DNA from: Manduca sexta
Lineage: Eukaryota > Arthropoda > Insecta > Lepidoptera > Sphingidae
NCBI RefSeq assembly: GCF_014839805.1
Contig: NC_051116.1
Span: forward strand, 7,421,556-7,485,555
Length of the DNA stretch: 64,000 nucleotides
Reading direction: 5' to 3'
How positions within the stretch are numbered: position 1 is the stretch's first letter; every line of letters begins with the position of its first letter. Below are positions 23,867 through 35,954 of this stretch, in pieces. Both the position numbers and the translations under genes were made by a program. Under the pieces are notes generated by a model. It did not search any database and was not told the DNA's origin. It worked only from the letters and a program-made list of their open reading frames with translations.

Positions 23867-26800
23867 CTAACTTAACAATATTATTAGATACCTTTTCCTA
23901 ATAAAGTGAAACCTAGTATCTATATGCTTTGTCCTGCTGTGGTGTACAGGATTTCGAACAAGATTAATGGCACTTTGGCTGTCAGAAGCTAAGTTAACTG
24001 AACAAAGTATACCTGTTATCTCGTATATAAACCGACGTAAGTAACACGCTTCCTTCGTGGCAGACGCTAATGCCATATATTCTGACTCGGCCGAACTTAA
24101 CGCAACAGTAGGTTGCTTCTTGGATTCCCATGATACTGGACCTCCACTTAACTTGTAAACATAACCGGTGTATGACCTTCTGTCGATTGGACAGTTTGCC
24201 CAGTCTGCGTCACAAAAACCCTTTAAAGGTTCTCTATTCTTCCTGTAAACCAATGAATAGTTTAGGGTACCTTTTAGGTATTGCAGAATCCTTTTAGCAG
24301 CATTCCAGTGTTCTTTAGTAAAACACGTATTAAATTGACTTAAATAGCTCGTGGCGTAAGCGATGTCTGGTCGTGTGTTTACCGCTAGATACATGAGGCA
24401 TCCTATTAAGTTTTGATAAGGATAAGACTCACCGACTTGACCATCCATTCTTTTTCCATATTCTTTTTAATTAATGGAGTATCCACGGCCTTACAATCCT
24501 TCATATTAAATTTTTCTAATATAGAAAGAATATAATTTCGCTGGTTCAACCTTATACTCTCGGAATCACTTTCAACTTGTAGTCCCAAATAACATTTCAG
24601 TATTCCGAGATCTTTTAATGAAAAATATTTCGACAAATCATTCTTGACAGTGTCAAATGTCAAATCAGAATTAAAGAAGACTATTATGTCATCAACAAAG
24701 ATTCCTAATATTACAAGTTCTTTACCAAAAGTTTAGTATACACACAAGGTTCGGAAGGAGTTCCTATGAAACCTATTTTAAAAGCGTTTCATTTAACTTT
24801 TATTCCAAGCTCGCGGTGCCTGTTTAAGACCGTAAAGAGATTTCTTCAATAAACAAACTTTGTTTTCTTTACCCTTTTCAATAAAACCAAGAGGTTGCTC
24901 CATGAAAACTTCTTCTTCTAAATCTCCGTTAAGGAAAGCTGTATCGACATCTAAGTGCTTCATTCTCAACTTCATATCTGCAGCTATCGCAAACAACGTG
25001 CGGAAGGAAGAATGACGAATCACTGGTGCGAACGTCTCCTTGTAGTCTACACTTTCAACTTGATGAAAACCTTTGACGACGAGTCTCGCTTTATACTTGG
25101 TAATATTACCATAAGCATCCCTTTTAATTTTGTAAATCCATTTACATGGTATAACCTTTTGTTAGGTCTATCTACTAAATTCCATGTATGGAGTTTCCTT
25201 AAGGAACTATACTCATCAACCATAGCATGTTGCCACTTATCAGCATCATCGGCATGAGTAGCTTCGTAATATGTCGTAGGTTCATTAGAATCTACCATTG
25301 ACGTATTGTAAGCTTTATAAAAATTTGTTGCTTTTCTGTCTCTGGAAGGGTATCTGCGCTCAGGGTGCGATTCCTGTTTCAAATTCGCTGTCTCTTTTCC
25401 ACACTAGGCATCCTTAAGTCACTGAGAGACTCTCGCTCTTCCAGAGTCACTGACTCTTTTGCACTTTCTAGATTTACTGGTAAAGTTGCTTCAGCCGCCG
25501 GGCTGATACTCTCATCACAGTCATAGAATTGACAGTCATGATCAAACTCAGACTCAATCTCTTTTGCTCATCAAATAACAATATAGATTCTGACTCTGCG
25601 ACAGACTCAGATTGCTTCTGCTTTAGCGCTGTAAAGCAATTTTCAAAAAAGGTTGCATCTCTGGATATAATAACTTTTCGTGGGTTAGCAGGGTCCCTAA
25701 AAATATAAGTGCCTGGATTTTCAGAATAACCGACGAAAATTGCTTCCTGTGCCTTGACATCTAATTTTTTCCTGTGACACGAAGGTATATGGACTAGAGC
25801 TCTACAACCAAATACTTTTAGATGGCTAAGATCACCTTTTCGTCCATACCATTTGTCATAAGGAATTTGTCCACCTAAGGCTCGATGAGGAGACCTATTC
25901 TTAAGGTAAATGGCAACTTGGAATGCATCTTCCCAGAATGCTTTCGGTAGTGAGCTTTCAGCTAGCAACGTTCTTGCCTTTTCTGTAACCGAACGATGGG
26001 TGCGTTCCGCTACTCCAACTTGCTGAGGACTATAAGGCGTCGTTGTTTGATGTTCTATACCTTTTGAAGCAAGATAATCAACAAACTCTTTATTCACGAA
26101 CTCCCTTACCTCCATCAGTCCTAATTGCTTTAATTGTTTTATCTAACTGATTTTCAACAAAACATTGAAACACACAAAATATATCTTTGACTTCTGTTTT
26201 AGAAGAAATAAAATAAGCAAACACTTTTCGCGTATAATCGTCTACTATTGTCAACATATATCTATTTCCTTGAAAAGAAGTTGTAGACACCGGTCCCATC
26301 AAATCCATATGGATCAGTTCCAAAGGGGAAGTAGCCCTATTAAACGCTAACCTTTTGAAAGGTTTTCTTGCTTGTTTACCTTCCACGCAAGCGATACAAC
26401 TAGTTTTATCTACTCCTGTATACTTTATACCTACCTTGTGATTTTTCAGTTGGTTCATGCCTATACGACACAAATGTCCTAACCTCTTATGCCATATTTG
26501 ATAACTATCCTGACAACCAGAGTGCACATCTTGTGTCAAAAAATTATCCGCCACATTCTCGGAAACATTTACAGTACCATCTAAAACGTACAGTCCACCA
26601 CAGGGCGAGGCATGAGCAACAGATTCACCTGTAAAATTAAAAGTATCAGATTTATAAAAGTTACATCCATTTTTATCAAAAACACAAATAAAACCCTTTT
26701 CAACAGTTTTATATACAGATAACAAACTAGCTTTCAAATCTGGTATATAAGCAACATCACTAATATTGTTGACCACGTTCTCGGGCGTGTTTATTGAAAT

Positions 26801-27739
26801 ATTTCCAATTCCGCAGCACTTAATCTGTTCTCCATTTGCGACAGTAACAGTACCTTGATTCTGTATCGAGATATTCTGAAACCAGTCCCGTCTAGAAGTC
26901 ATGTGTCTAGTACAACCTGAATCTACATAAAATATGTCCTTTCTTGGGTTTCCAGAAGTATTAAGACTTGTAAATATCGTATCATTGGTATTTACCGCAT
27001 TGCCTTTCTCCTTCTTGTTTCTCTGTGGACAGTCTGGTCTCTTATGTCCAGGTGTCTTGCACTCATAACAAACTATATTCTTCTTCATTGACTTAGGCTT
27101 CTTCTTCGCATGTAAAACAGAGTCTAATGACGTAGCCACATCTTTGGACATTTCATTAAGCAGTTTTGTTTTCACCAACTCTGTAGTCACGTCTACATTG
27201 CAATTTTCTAAAGCCATAATGAGAGGTTCATACCTTGGAGTTAGACCTCCCAAAAGTATTGCAGCAATAGACTTGTCCTCTATGACTACATCAATATCCG
27301 CAAGATCCTGTGCGGTTGACATAACTGCGTTAATATATAGTTCAATATTTTTGAACTCTGATAGACTCAACCTGTACAGTCTACGCTCCAAAAATAATCT
27401 TCGTCCTATTCCCTTATCTTCAAAGGCTTTTTGCAAACAAGTCCATGCCTCAGATGCAGTTTTCGCACATCTTATATGGGTTATCGCTGCACCTTCTACT
27501 GATAAGCATATCTTTGCTAATGCCTTTGCGTCTTTGCGTACCTTTGTAGAGGCAGGGGTTGTGTCTCCATCTCGGTATCCACTAATTGTTTCCCATAAAT
27601 CCTCATGGATAAGGTAATTTCGCATCTTGAACTTCCAAGTCGGATATCCATCTTTTATCCTCAAACAAGGAAATGGAAAAGATGTGATCGACGCAGGGGA
27701 ATTTTTCATACTCGAAACATCTCCAGATTCATGTGACAT
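23867..27739 (-). pseudogene. copia gag-pol polyprotein, frame-broken
   Basis: Starts with Met at 27739. The first 549 residues (27739-26090) are continuous: gag (UBN2-like), a CCHC knuckle at residues 224-237 (CYECKTPGHKRPDC), protease DSG near 273, a gag-pre-integrase HHCC motif (WHKRLGHL, then CIAC) and integrase D479 (HMDLMGP). The chain then changes frame near 26100, and continues as integrase 26115-25474, a linker and early RT 25382-25047, RT 25023-24793, a stretch with the active-site FVDD near 24690, RT end 24663-24406, and RNase H 24448-23867 (SAESEYMAL, TKHIDTRFHF). At least five frame changes are needed. Several lie at short A/T runs. Confidence 0.92.
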
Positions 27740-27839
27740 TTTCAGACTATTACTATTTCCTAGTCACACAAAAATATATTCAACTTTATTTTACTAAATA
27801 ACGTGAAAAACTAAGAACTAAGCGTTCGTGCTGATAACG

Positions 27840-28016
27840 TGTTGTAAATATGGTATATGTTCTTAGTAATTAAATAAAGTTAGTAAAAAGATGTTATTGA
27901 CATGAGTGTTTATTTCGGACTAAAGAGAAGTAACTATGGCAAACAAAATACAATTAGTTCTAAAAATAGAACATATAAAAAATAATAAGTCACGACGAAG
28001 GTTACAATCTCCAACA
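27840..28016 (-). repeat. 5' LTR of the copia element
   Basis: 177 bp, same sequence as the LTR at 23542-23718. Just inside it (27815-27839, minus strand) is CGTTATCAGCACGAACGC, which sits where the primer-binding site should be. It resembles the internal-tRNA (TTATCAG-like) primers of copia elements rather than a 3'-CCA primer. Confidence 0.93.
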
Positions 28017-28159
28017 AATTTCATGCTGAAGTTTATGCGCGATGCGTGTACAAACATACAGATAAAAATTTTAACCATTGTAATTATTGATCGGATTCGA
28101 AATTTCGGAATTGAGATCGGACCAACAACAGCTAAAATTTAAAACGTTGTATAATTGTA

Positions 28160-28350
28160 AAATGTAGGTAGATATTGTATCTTTAATTTTGCGGATGAAC
28201 AACACCTCAGTCCCCCCCGTGACCATGAAAGCTGCAAACTCTTTTAAATGTCGGGAGAAAACTAAAACATTAAAACCGCGATAAAATCCGAAAAATAGTT
28301 CAATTTTAATGTAATTGTTGGTAAATTCTATCGCTCTAATAAAGACCCTT
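28160..28350 (+). repeat. Family-F repeat
   Basis: Has CCCCGTGACCATGAAAGCTG, GTCGGGAGAAAACTAAAAC and ACCGCGATAAAATCCGAAAA. Begins about 140 bases past the copia element and is not part of it. Confidence 0.7.
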
Positions 28351-28904
28351 CATATTAGTTTTTCTTTAACCTACAGACATCTGTTACGATTTTACTATAT
28401 CATCATTATAATAGTTGTACGCTGTATCGCCTAGGACACCATTTAGATAGCGCAGGCACCTAGAACCTACGCTTCTCGACCTCACCAGCAGGACCCACAG
28501 GAATCGATACGTGTGGTATCGGTTGCAAGAGGATTGTCTTACATAGATACCGTTCCGGGTTTGTAAGTTTTCCTTCTCCAACTTATGAGCAGATGAAGTT
28601 GCAGTGCTCCTCAGTCGCCTCAAACGATACCTCGGTGAGAAGAAAGAGGGGGCTATACTCAGACGCCACATAGCCACGTAAACATTAAAAGCAAACAAAA
28701 GTATCGGGATCAGACAGAAACCCAATTTTTTCTAGGTTACGCAATTGACCCAATTAAACGAAACAACGCAATCCCATCGTGCAAATTCGTTTGCACAATC
28801 CTTGAGTGAAGATTTACGAACTGTAAATATTTTTGGGCACCACACCTCATAAATACGTGGAAGATGCTAATATTCAACCGGATATAGACCATCGTAATGC
28901 ATTT
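28351..28904. other. Unassigned sequence with a minus-strand open frame
   Basis: 113 codons are open at 28725-28384 on the minus strand, Arg- and Ser-rich, with above-average GC and no domain I know. It may be an old repeat, as repeat-like segments lie on both sides. Confidence 0.35.
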
Positions 28905-29010
28905 AATCTCCAGAATTTTTGGGTAGTGGCGACATTGGGCTGTCAGACCGGTGAAACCAAGATAACCGTTCCACTCAAAAGTGATGGTAGCAGTAACGGG
29001 TGTTCCTGCG
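28905..29010 (+). repeat. Segment shared with the LINE 3' flank at 21600-21690
   Basis: CGGTGAAACCAAGATAACCG and AAGTGATGGTAGCAGTAACG parallel CGGTGAACCCAATTGGAACG and AAGTGATGGTAGCGATAAAG at about 21630. Direction is the same. It may be another copy of the same LINE's terminal region or a separate retroposon. Confidence 0.5.
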
Positions 29011-29289
29011 AAAAAAAGGTCCATGAGGTTAAACACTAATTAAATATTATGGTTTTATTGTAAGAGGTTTATTATCTCATGATCAAGCATAGATGCTCCT
29101 TTGAGCTGAGGGTATTTATAGAAATAATAGTATAGGGAAATAATCAATACAATTCCTTAAATAAAAATCAAATGAAATGAAAATGAAAAGTATAATAAAT
29201 GATAATAAATAAACTACTTTTGACACTGCATGTGTATCAACAAAATCATGTTTTTATAACTAAATATAAAATAACTATAAATCATTTAG

Positions 29290-29490
29290 CACACACACAA
29301 GATGTTAAAACCTGTTAGTGGCCTACATAAGTGTCGCATTCCGAGATCAGCCTGTATATATCCGGTTCCAACAGGCCGGCATAATTTTATCGATAGGCGT
29401 AGGGTAATCATCTCTCGTCAGTCGACATTCTATTGGACTCCACTCCACTTACCGTCAGGTGTAGTGGCGTCACTTTGGCGTGCTCATATA
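29290..29490 (-). repeat. Family-C repeat
   Basis: Minus-strand copy: ACACAAGATGTTAAAACC, GATCAGCCTGTATATATCCG, and CTCGTCAGTCGACATTC. It ends GTAGTGGCGTCACTTTGGCG. The hairpin's second arm is degraded (ATCGATAGGCGT). Confidence 0.82.
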
Positions 29491-29666
29491 CAAAGCCAAT
29501 AGAAAAGAACATCACCTATAAAAAACTAGAACAAGAGAAAACATCTATGTCCTATAAACCTAAGTGGGTAGGTCATTACAATTGGCACCCGGGTGCGAAT
29601 GACGTCAGCCTTGTCTGACATAGGGAGGGGTGGATAGGGCTGCAAGTTACTAAATTATTTGAAGGA

Positions 29667-30124
29667 TTATAATAATAATAATAATATCAGCCCTGTATTA
29701 TATACTTGCCCACTGTTGAGCACGGGCCTCCTCTACTACTGAGAGGGATTAGGCCTTAGTACACCACGCTGGCCTAGTGCGGGTTGGTAGACTTCACACA
29801 CCTTCGAAATTCCTATAGAGAACTTCTCAGATGTGCAGGTTTCCTCACGATTTTTTTATTTTAATTTGAAGGATTTATTTTACTATATTCCATTAAAATG
29901 AATCTTTGTGAATTTATCGTTCGCTTTAACGGTGAAGGAAAACATCGTGAGAAAACCTGTACATCTGAGAAGTTCTCTATAGGAATTTCGAAGGTGTGTG
30001 AAGTCTACCAATCCGCACTAGGCCAGCGTGGTGGACTAAGGCCTAATCCCTCTCAGTAGTAGAGAAGGCCCGTGCTCAGCAGTGGGCAAGTATATAATAC
30101 AGGGCTGATATTATTGTTATTATT
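29667..30124. mobile_element. Palindrome of two head-to-head SINE family A copies
   Basis: Left arm 29667-29851 (minus copy) and right arm 29944-30124 (plus copy, extending inward to about 29905) are inverted repeats of about 180 bp with few mismatches. They are separated by roughly 90 bases of AT-rich spacer. Both copies lack the tRNA-like head. Transcription through it would give a long hairpin RNA. Confidence 0.92.
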
Positions 30125-31349
30125 AAAATGTACTTAGTAATATAAGTGATCTTAGGTGTTATGCAGAAACAAAGAGTTCTAAGATTATATTATAGTGCGG
30201 ACATTGGAAAGATTAAAAATTTAAATCCATGCTCATGTATTTTTAACGTTATTTCCAATTATATTATATAATTATCAGGATTATTGGTATTAAAGAAGAT
30301 TAAACTAATTATAATGCGCTTTTTTATGACGTAGACAGAGGTGTATAATAAATTTAAAACATACTTTTCGATGTTCAAGTTAAGAATAAATAAGTAGATA
30401 AAACTATATAGCTATTCATAAACGTTTTCTTAATTATTAATAAAATAAAAATAAAATAAATATATTTTATTTTTAAAATATTATCAGTGACATAATATTC
30501 ACGTTATAATTTTATTTAAAAAAAAACTATAAATTATTATGCTGCAAATATTATAGCTAATTTCATCCACGATTTAAACGATGAAATTAAACTCCTGAAT
30601 AATAATATTTATTAATCTGAGATTCAAACAACGAGCCACATATTTACAATGCAATTAAAGTAATGACATGCAATCGCCATATTAAAATGACTTCCACATG
30701 CAGGAATTTTGACGCTACAGCGCCAAAATGACATAAGTAATATTCATTAAATTTAATTGCAGCATGTGTGTAACCTTGACATGTGAACATGTGTAATAAA
30801 ATCAAAATCCATCCGTGCATATGTCAGAAGTCTTGGGTTGCCTAAATTATAATAATTAGACGTATTTTTATATATCAACGATTGAAAGGCTAATTGACAT
30901 AAACATTTTTTTTTCGAAAAATTTTAACGCATTTAATAAAATATAGAAAAAGTGCTGATTTTAAATATGTATGAAACTTAATAACGCAAAAAAATTCGCT
31001 AAGTCAATTAGCTTTCAACCATCAAATTATAATAGTTATTATTGTGAAGGAAGACCTCACTTTGAATTTCTAAGTACCGGTGGTTTGGGGCTTGAGCCTC
31101 ATTATCGGAAGCTGATTCTTTTTTATTTGATTTTATAATAAGTACTTAAAACATTTTTGTAAACTAAAAAATAAAACCTTAAAGTTATTTCTTACAATAA
31201 GTTCCGGTTTAATATCTCCGACGTGACAACCCTGCAGATAACAGACTGTAGAAATAGGTCATGACTGCGACATATAGGGTTTTTATGGTAATGCCTGGAT
31301 TTACATTGCTATGACGTAAATGTCTTTCTATTATGAAGTTTATGGGAAA
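30125..31349. other. Gene-free, very AT-rich stretch
   Basis: Only low-complexity AT sequence. GCGGACATTGGAAAGATT at 30197 recurs at about 36462, which hints at an unrecognised short repeat. Confidence 0.5.
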
Positions 31350-31363
31350 ATTATGTAAATCAT

Positions 31364-31658
31364 ATAAGCGGTGATAGCCTAGTTGGTTGTGGAACGGACT
31401 GCCAAGACGAATGTCCGCAGGTTTAAATCCCAAGGGCAAACACCTCTGACTTTTCTAAAAAAATATGTGTGTATTCTTTGTGAATTATTGCTTGCTTTAA
31501 CGGTGAAGGAATGCATCGTGAGGAAACCTGCATACCTAAGAAATTCTCTATCGGAGTTTCTCCGCATTAGGCCAGCGTGGTGGGTTAAGGCCTAATCCCT
31601 CTCAGTGTCCGTGCCCAACAGCGGGAGAGTATATAATACTGGGCTGATATTATTATAT
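31364..31658 (+). mobile_element. SINE family A, full-length copy with target duplication
   Basis: The best copy of a tRNA-derived SINE. The head GCGGTGATAGCCTAGTTGG contains a pol III A box (TAGCCTAGTTGG), and GGTTTAAATCC about 45 bases later is a B box. A body of about 200 bp and a tail GGGCTGATATTATTAT follow. Exact 14-bp duplication ATTATGTAAATCAT flanks it (31350-31363 and 31659-31672), proving retrotransposition. Confidence 0.93.
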
Positions 31659-31724
31659 ATTATGTAAATCATGCATTTATTGTATACACCTCTTTGCTCG
31701 CAGATCCACCGTGTGAAGCCTCTA

Positions 31725-31902
31725 AAAAAATATGTCTGTTTGTTATAGATTTTCTCAAAATTTACTGAACGGATGTTTATGGAATTTGGTATGGAAATAG
31801 TTTAAGACCCTTGGAAGGTTATAGGCTACTTTCTATCCCGGGAAAATATATAGCGGGACTTTTATCCCCAAAAACTCCTTTACGCGAGCGAACAAAAGCT
31901 AG
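31725..31902 (+). mobile_element. Helitron-like fragment
   Basis: Contains TTTCTCAAAATTTACTGAAC, GGTTATAGGCTAC and TATCCCGGGAA, and ends ACGCGAGCGAACAAAAGCTAG followed by T. Same subfamily as 35360-35565. The 5' border is not certain. Confidence 0.65.
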
Positions 31903-33237
31903 TAAGCTTATGATTGTGGAACAGTCCTGCTTATTATAATTGTGACGAAAACAAGACTTAAAAAAAGTATTAAAGAAATTGACAATGGATGGCATATAAG
32001 CCCGGAGTTTCTTTCTGCCTTTCTTCTTCGGGTAGTCATCAGGTAGCTAGTAAAAGGCTGGTAGGTTAGATTAGAGCGTATTTATACTCACTGGTGAGGA
32101 TCGTGGCGCGTTCTCAAAATATTTATTAATTAAAATTTAGATATATATTTTCTCCTCTCATTTTCGCGGACCATATTTTTTTTCTTAAATACACAACAAT
32201 TTCAATAACTGCCTATCCTTTATCGATATAATAAGTGTAATATTACTATACGAAATGTACAATATTGACCTTAATTTAAGTCATCTTAAACAATGCACTC
32301 TACACAATGCAGCGTATAGCATGCATTTACGACAAACAATTCTATTTACGATATTAAGATGAGGTTACAGTGAATTAAAAAATATAGACAAATTGCATAA
32401 TGTCTAGTCGAAGATAAACATGTTTGATATTACTTATATGATTTATTATAAGTGCATTGACTATGATAATATTGTTTCTATAAAATTTGTATTCTTGATG
32501 TATTGTTTTCGCTTGCTCAATGATCCGTAAATACATAAATTATTTTTGTAAATGGAATTTCTGATTATCTGAATTTATTTTTGATTATTATTAAAGTGAT
32601 AGTCATCGTAGTACAGCGGGTGATGGCACTGCGAAAGCATGGGTTCCATTTTCGCGACGAAACAATTTTATGAGACGTATTTTTTTTAATTCAATCCGTA
32701 AACCTTTTATAGATCCCGTCATCCACTCAAGACTTGAATCTCAATAGAGTAGGGGCCATAACTGACAGGCTTACGAAGCCATTCTTATTAAACAGTGCTT
32801 GATATCAGACTTACAATATCAACGAAAAATCACAACGTATCAAGTCACCAAACCAATACTTTCAAACTTTTCACAAACATCCTAATTACACACACGATCG
32901 CGACTATATATATCGAAACTATATCGACTAGCAATAAAAACAACAGTTCTTTATAATGCGTAATAAAATCTATTGTTGGAGCGAGCATGTGGTACTTGAA
33001 AGAAGCTTTGGATGACCGTGGACGAACCAGGTAATAGTAAACATTTAAGTACTCCAAGTTTTTTTAGTATTTGGGTGTAGCTGGTATCTCAAATTTAGTT
33101 AGGAAGGTCTGAAAATTAACGCTGATTTATAATATTTTGCAAATGGTTGAACTTGAAGTTTAAAATCATTATAATGTAAATTCACGTATAATAAAATGAT
33201 AAATTATTATTTGTAATGCCAGGATGTTTATATGTGA
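31903..33237. other. Gene-free stretch
   Basis: No exon seen. A GTACAGCGGGTGATGGCAC ... GCATGGGTTCCATT segment near 32613-32655 is faintly tRNA-SINE-like but too diverged to call. Confidence 0.45.
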
Positions 33238-33486
33238 CTAGTTTTTGCTCGCGGCTTCGCTCGCGTAAAGGAGTTTTCCGGGATATTTTTTCTCCGATTT
33301 ACTTGTTATGTATCGTTATATTATGAATTACACAAAATCATTATAAAGTGTAGCCTATATGATATTCTGATATGTAACCAATATTACTGTAAAGATTCAT
33401 CCAAATCCGTTCAGTGGTTTTTTCGTGAAAGAGGAACAAACATACATCCACCCTCACAAAGTTTCGCATTTATAATATTAGTAAGA
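33238..33486 (-). mobile_element. Helitron-like element with precise borders, 249 bp
   Basis: Read on the minus strand it starts TCTTACTAATATTATAAATG after an A and ends with hairpin sequence CGCGAGCGAAGCCGCGAGC, then CTAG followed by T. Both borders fit insertion between A and T without target duplication. The internal sequence is a familiar Lepidoptera motif (CACTGAACGGATTTGG). Confidence 0.8.
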
Positions 33487-34174
33487 TAAGCAAACACAAG
33501 TCATCCCTATAGTAATAGGTTCAACTGGTATGGTAACAAAAAGTTTATCCATATATATTAACACATTGAATTCCACCATAGATAGCAACATCCTTCTAAA
33601 ACAAGCAGCAATCCATACGTCTATTATATTGAGTGTTAGGGGACACGTTTGTCGTACACGGGGAACAACAGAGAGACTGAATTACCTCTTCCCTTAAGAT
33701 ATCAGGGCGGTTGGCCAATAAACCCGAGCAAAAAAGCTCGAGTCAGAAAAGACTCTGTAAGTTGAAGTAGGATAATAATTTCGACTGCGCAAGCGCAACT
33801 CTTAATTAATAATACTTGTCATTAGTCGTTGTCGTATCGACACAAAACAAAAAACAATTAATACTACAACCACGCCATTTCCTTTCAATTGCTTATTTCA
33901 TAATTACTCCCACATAGAAGATACTATCTCTAAAGGTCGTGTAGACAATGCGAACAGGCGGAGCATCGCTACGCTGTGTGGGCGATGACATTTATACCTT
34001 GAAAGCAGATATTGTTTTTAGAACCTACAAGATGGTAGGCAGGCTTTGGCTACGTCAGAAGTAAAGGTGCTTTGGCATATAACACACATATTATATACAA
34101 AATTACCATATGAAAAGAGGTGGCTTTGCTGTTATTGTATAAATTCAGAATGAGTGAAAAAGCAGAGCCAGTAA

Positions 34175-34454
34175 TCTATATATATAAAAATGATTCTCTA
34201 TTTCCCTTGGTCACGCCATCACGCGTGAACGACTGAACCGATTTCACATTTTTTGTGTTGTGTTTGTATTTGTCAGGAGAAGGTTCTTATGAAAGAAAAA
34301 TTTTAAAATTGCGCGGAAAATTATAAAATTTAAGAAAACTTAACGAAAATATTATTTTTATATAACTGTCAATTGTTTAAAATAACTGTCAGCGATTGAC
34401 AGAATGCTCGCTGCATATTTATAGTTAAGACGGGACGTCTGTCGGGTCAACTAG
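34175..34454 (+). mobile_element. Helitron-like element of a second subfamily, 280 bp
   Basis: Starts TCTATATATATAAAAATG directly after A at 34174 and ends GGGACGTCTGTCGGGTCAA then CTAG, with T at 34455. Internal words CGTGAACGACTGAACCGATT are typical of abundant Lepidoptera copies. Confidence 0.75.
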
Positions 34455-34559
34455 TACCTACATAATAAATGATTTTAAAATTAATAAAAGTAAAAATAAA
34501 GTTATTTCGTTATTATAATTCCAAAAGTCAATGTATTTTTTGGATTTTATCGTGATTTT

Positions 34560-34735
34560 TTATATTACAATTTTCTCCCGTTTAACGTTTCATAATCACG
34601 GGGGGCGGGGGGACTTAAAATTATATCGGGAGAAAATTAAATATATAAAAAACCACGAGAAAATCTTAAAAATAGTTTTTTACTGCAATAAAATCCGAAA
34701 AATAGTCTTATTTAAAAGTGTAACATTCGAGTAAA
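34560..34735 (+). repeat. Family-F repeat
   Basis: Diverged copy with a G-rich patch (GGGGGGCGGGGGG), ATCGGGAGAAAATTAAATAT, AATAAAATCCGAAAAATAGT and ATTCGAGTAAACATAAG. Confidence 0.6.
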
Positions 34736-35359
34736 CATAAGAAATCATTATCCAAAATTTAGTAACCTCCCGAATATTGAAACAAACGTATTAAGATACA
34801 AGAAACCTCATAAAACTTCTGACAAACAAACCAATACTACATAAAAACACTAAATCGTAATTGACGAGTTTTGATGAGCATCTTAAACAAAATCATTTCA
34901 GACGATGACGGACATATCGTGAGAAGTTTATGTTGAAAAAATTACGTTTAGCGTCAGTATAAAACTTCAATTGTTTATAAATTCCAGGTTTTTTAGGTGA
35001 AGGCCGGGATGTGAGGAAATAGGTCATAATGTTTTTGATACATACGGCTATTGATTTTATAGTTAGTAAGATCATTGTTGAAAGGAGTGGGGATATGATT
35101 TTTAATGCTTAAACATTTGTTTTGTTAATTGTCTTAGAAGTCTATTAGGGTAAGAAATAAATTTACATCTAATCCTTCCAAGCCGAATTTCGGCTATGGC
35201 GGTCAGTTAAACAAAAATATTTTTACTTAGGTAGTTCTTTTTAAGAGAAGGAAACTAAAGAAAAAAATTAAAAGGTTAGATGAGACTTTATTTAGCTAAT
35301 AAAGGTCTTAATATAATGGCAATTAATCACAAAGAAATAACCAACCAAAATAAGTAACA

Positions 35360-35565
35360 TCTGTACATAGTATATACTATAAAAACAAAAATCCCTTTTT
35401 TATCTGTCTGTATGTTATCGATTTTCTCAAAATATACTCAGCGTATTTTTATAAAATTTGATATGGAGATAGTTTAAGACTCTGGGAAGGTTATAGGCTA
35501 CTTTCTATCCCGGGTTAATATATAACGGGACTTTTATCCCTTAAAAAGCCGCGAGCAAAACCTAG
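35360..35565 (+). mobile_element. Helitron-like fragment
   Basis: Shares TTATCGATTTTCTCAAAATA, GGTTATAGGCTAC and TATCCCGGG with 31725-31902 and ends AGCCGCGAGCAAAAC plus CTAG|T. About 30 bases of the usual 3' hairpin region are missing. The 5' end is estimated. Confidence 0.65.
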
Positions 35566-35954
35566 TGTTATATTAAAACAATACGAAATAGTACGAAGCT
35601 AAGCATCTCAGCTATTTTAAACCAAATATGAGCTTCCTGTTAATACAAAATCTTTTGCGTGTCCCAACCCGTTTACGCTCATTACGAGATGACAAACAAA
35701 CACATCCGTTCACACATTGTCGACGTCATTAGTGACAATAAAGCGGTTTATGACGAAGCATTTAATTCGTATTTCGTATATAAAATGATTCATGGTGCAG
35801 GAATTTCAAGTTCTCGGTATTAGGGTGAGATTTTAAACTTAATTCTGTAACAGTAATTTAGTGATAATTTCCAAAATTATCGAATAAATACAATGATCAA
35901 AAATTTTACTTGTTGTTACATGAAAAAGTTTTTGTAATAAAACTATTTTTACGA

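Larger units (their letters stand above)
23542..28016 (-). mobile_element. Complete Ty1/copia LTR retrotransposon
   Basis: The element is 4,475 bp, bounded by 177-bp LTRs (23542-23718 and 27840-28016) that begin TGTTG and end CAACA and are identical by eye. The 5-bp target duplication AATTT sits at 23537-23541 and 28017-28021. Transcription runs on the minus strand from the LTR at 27840-28016. Domain order is gag, protease, integrase, reverse transcriptase, RNase H, which is diagnostic of copia rather than gypsy. No envelope-like ORF is seen. The reading frame is broken several times (see the coding entry). Confidence 0.97.
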
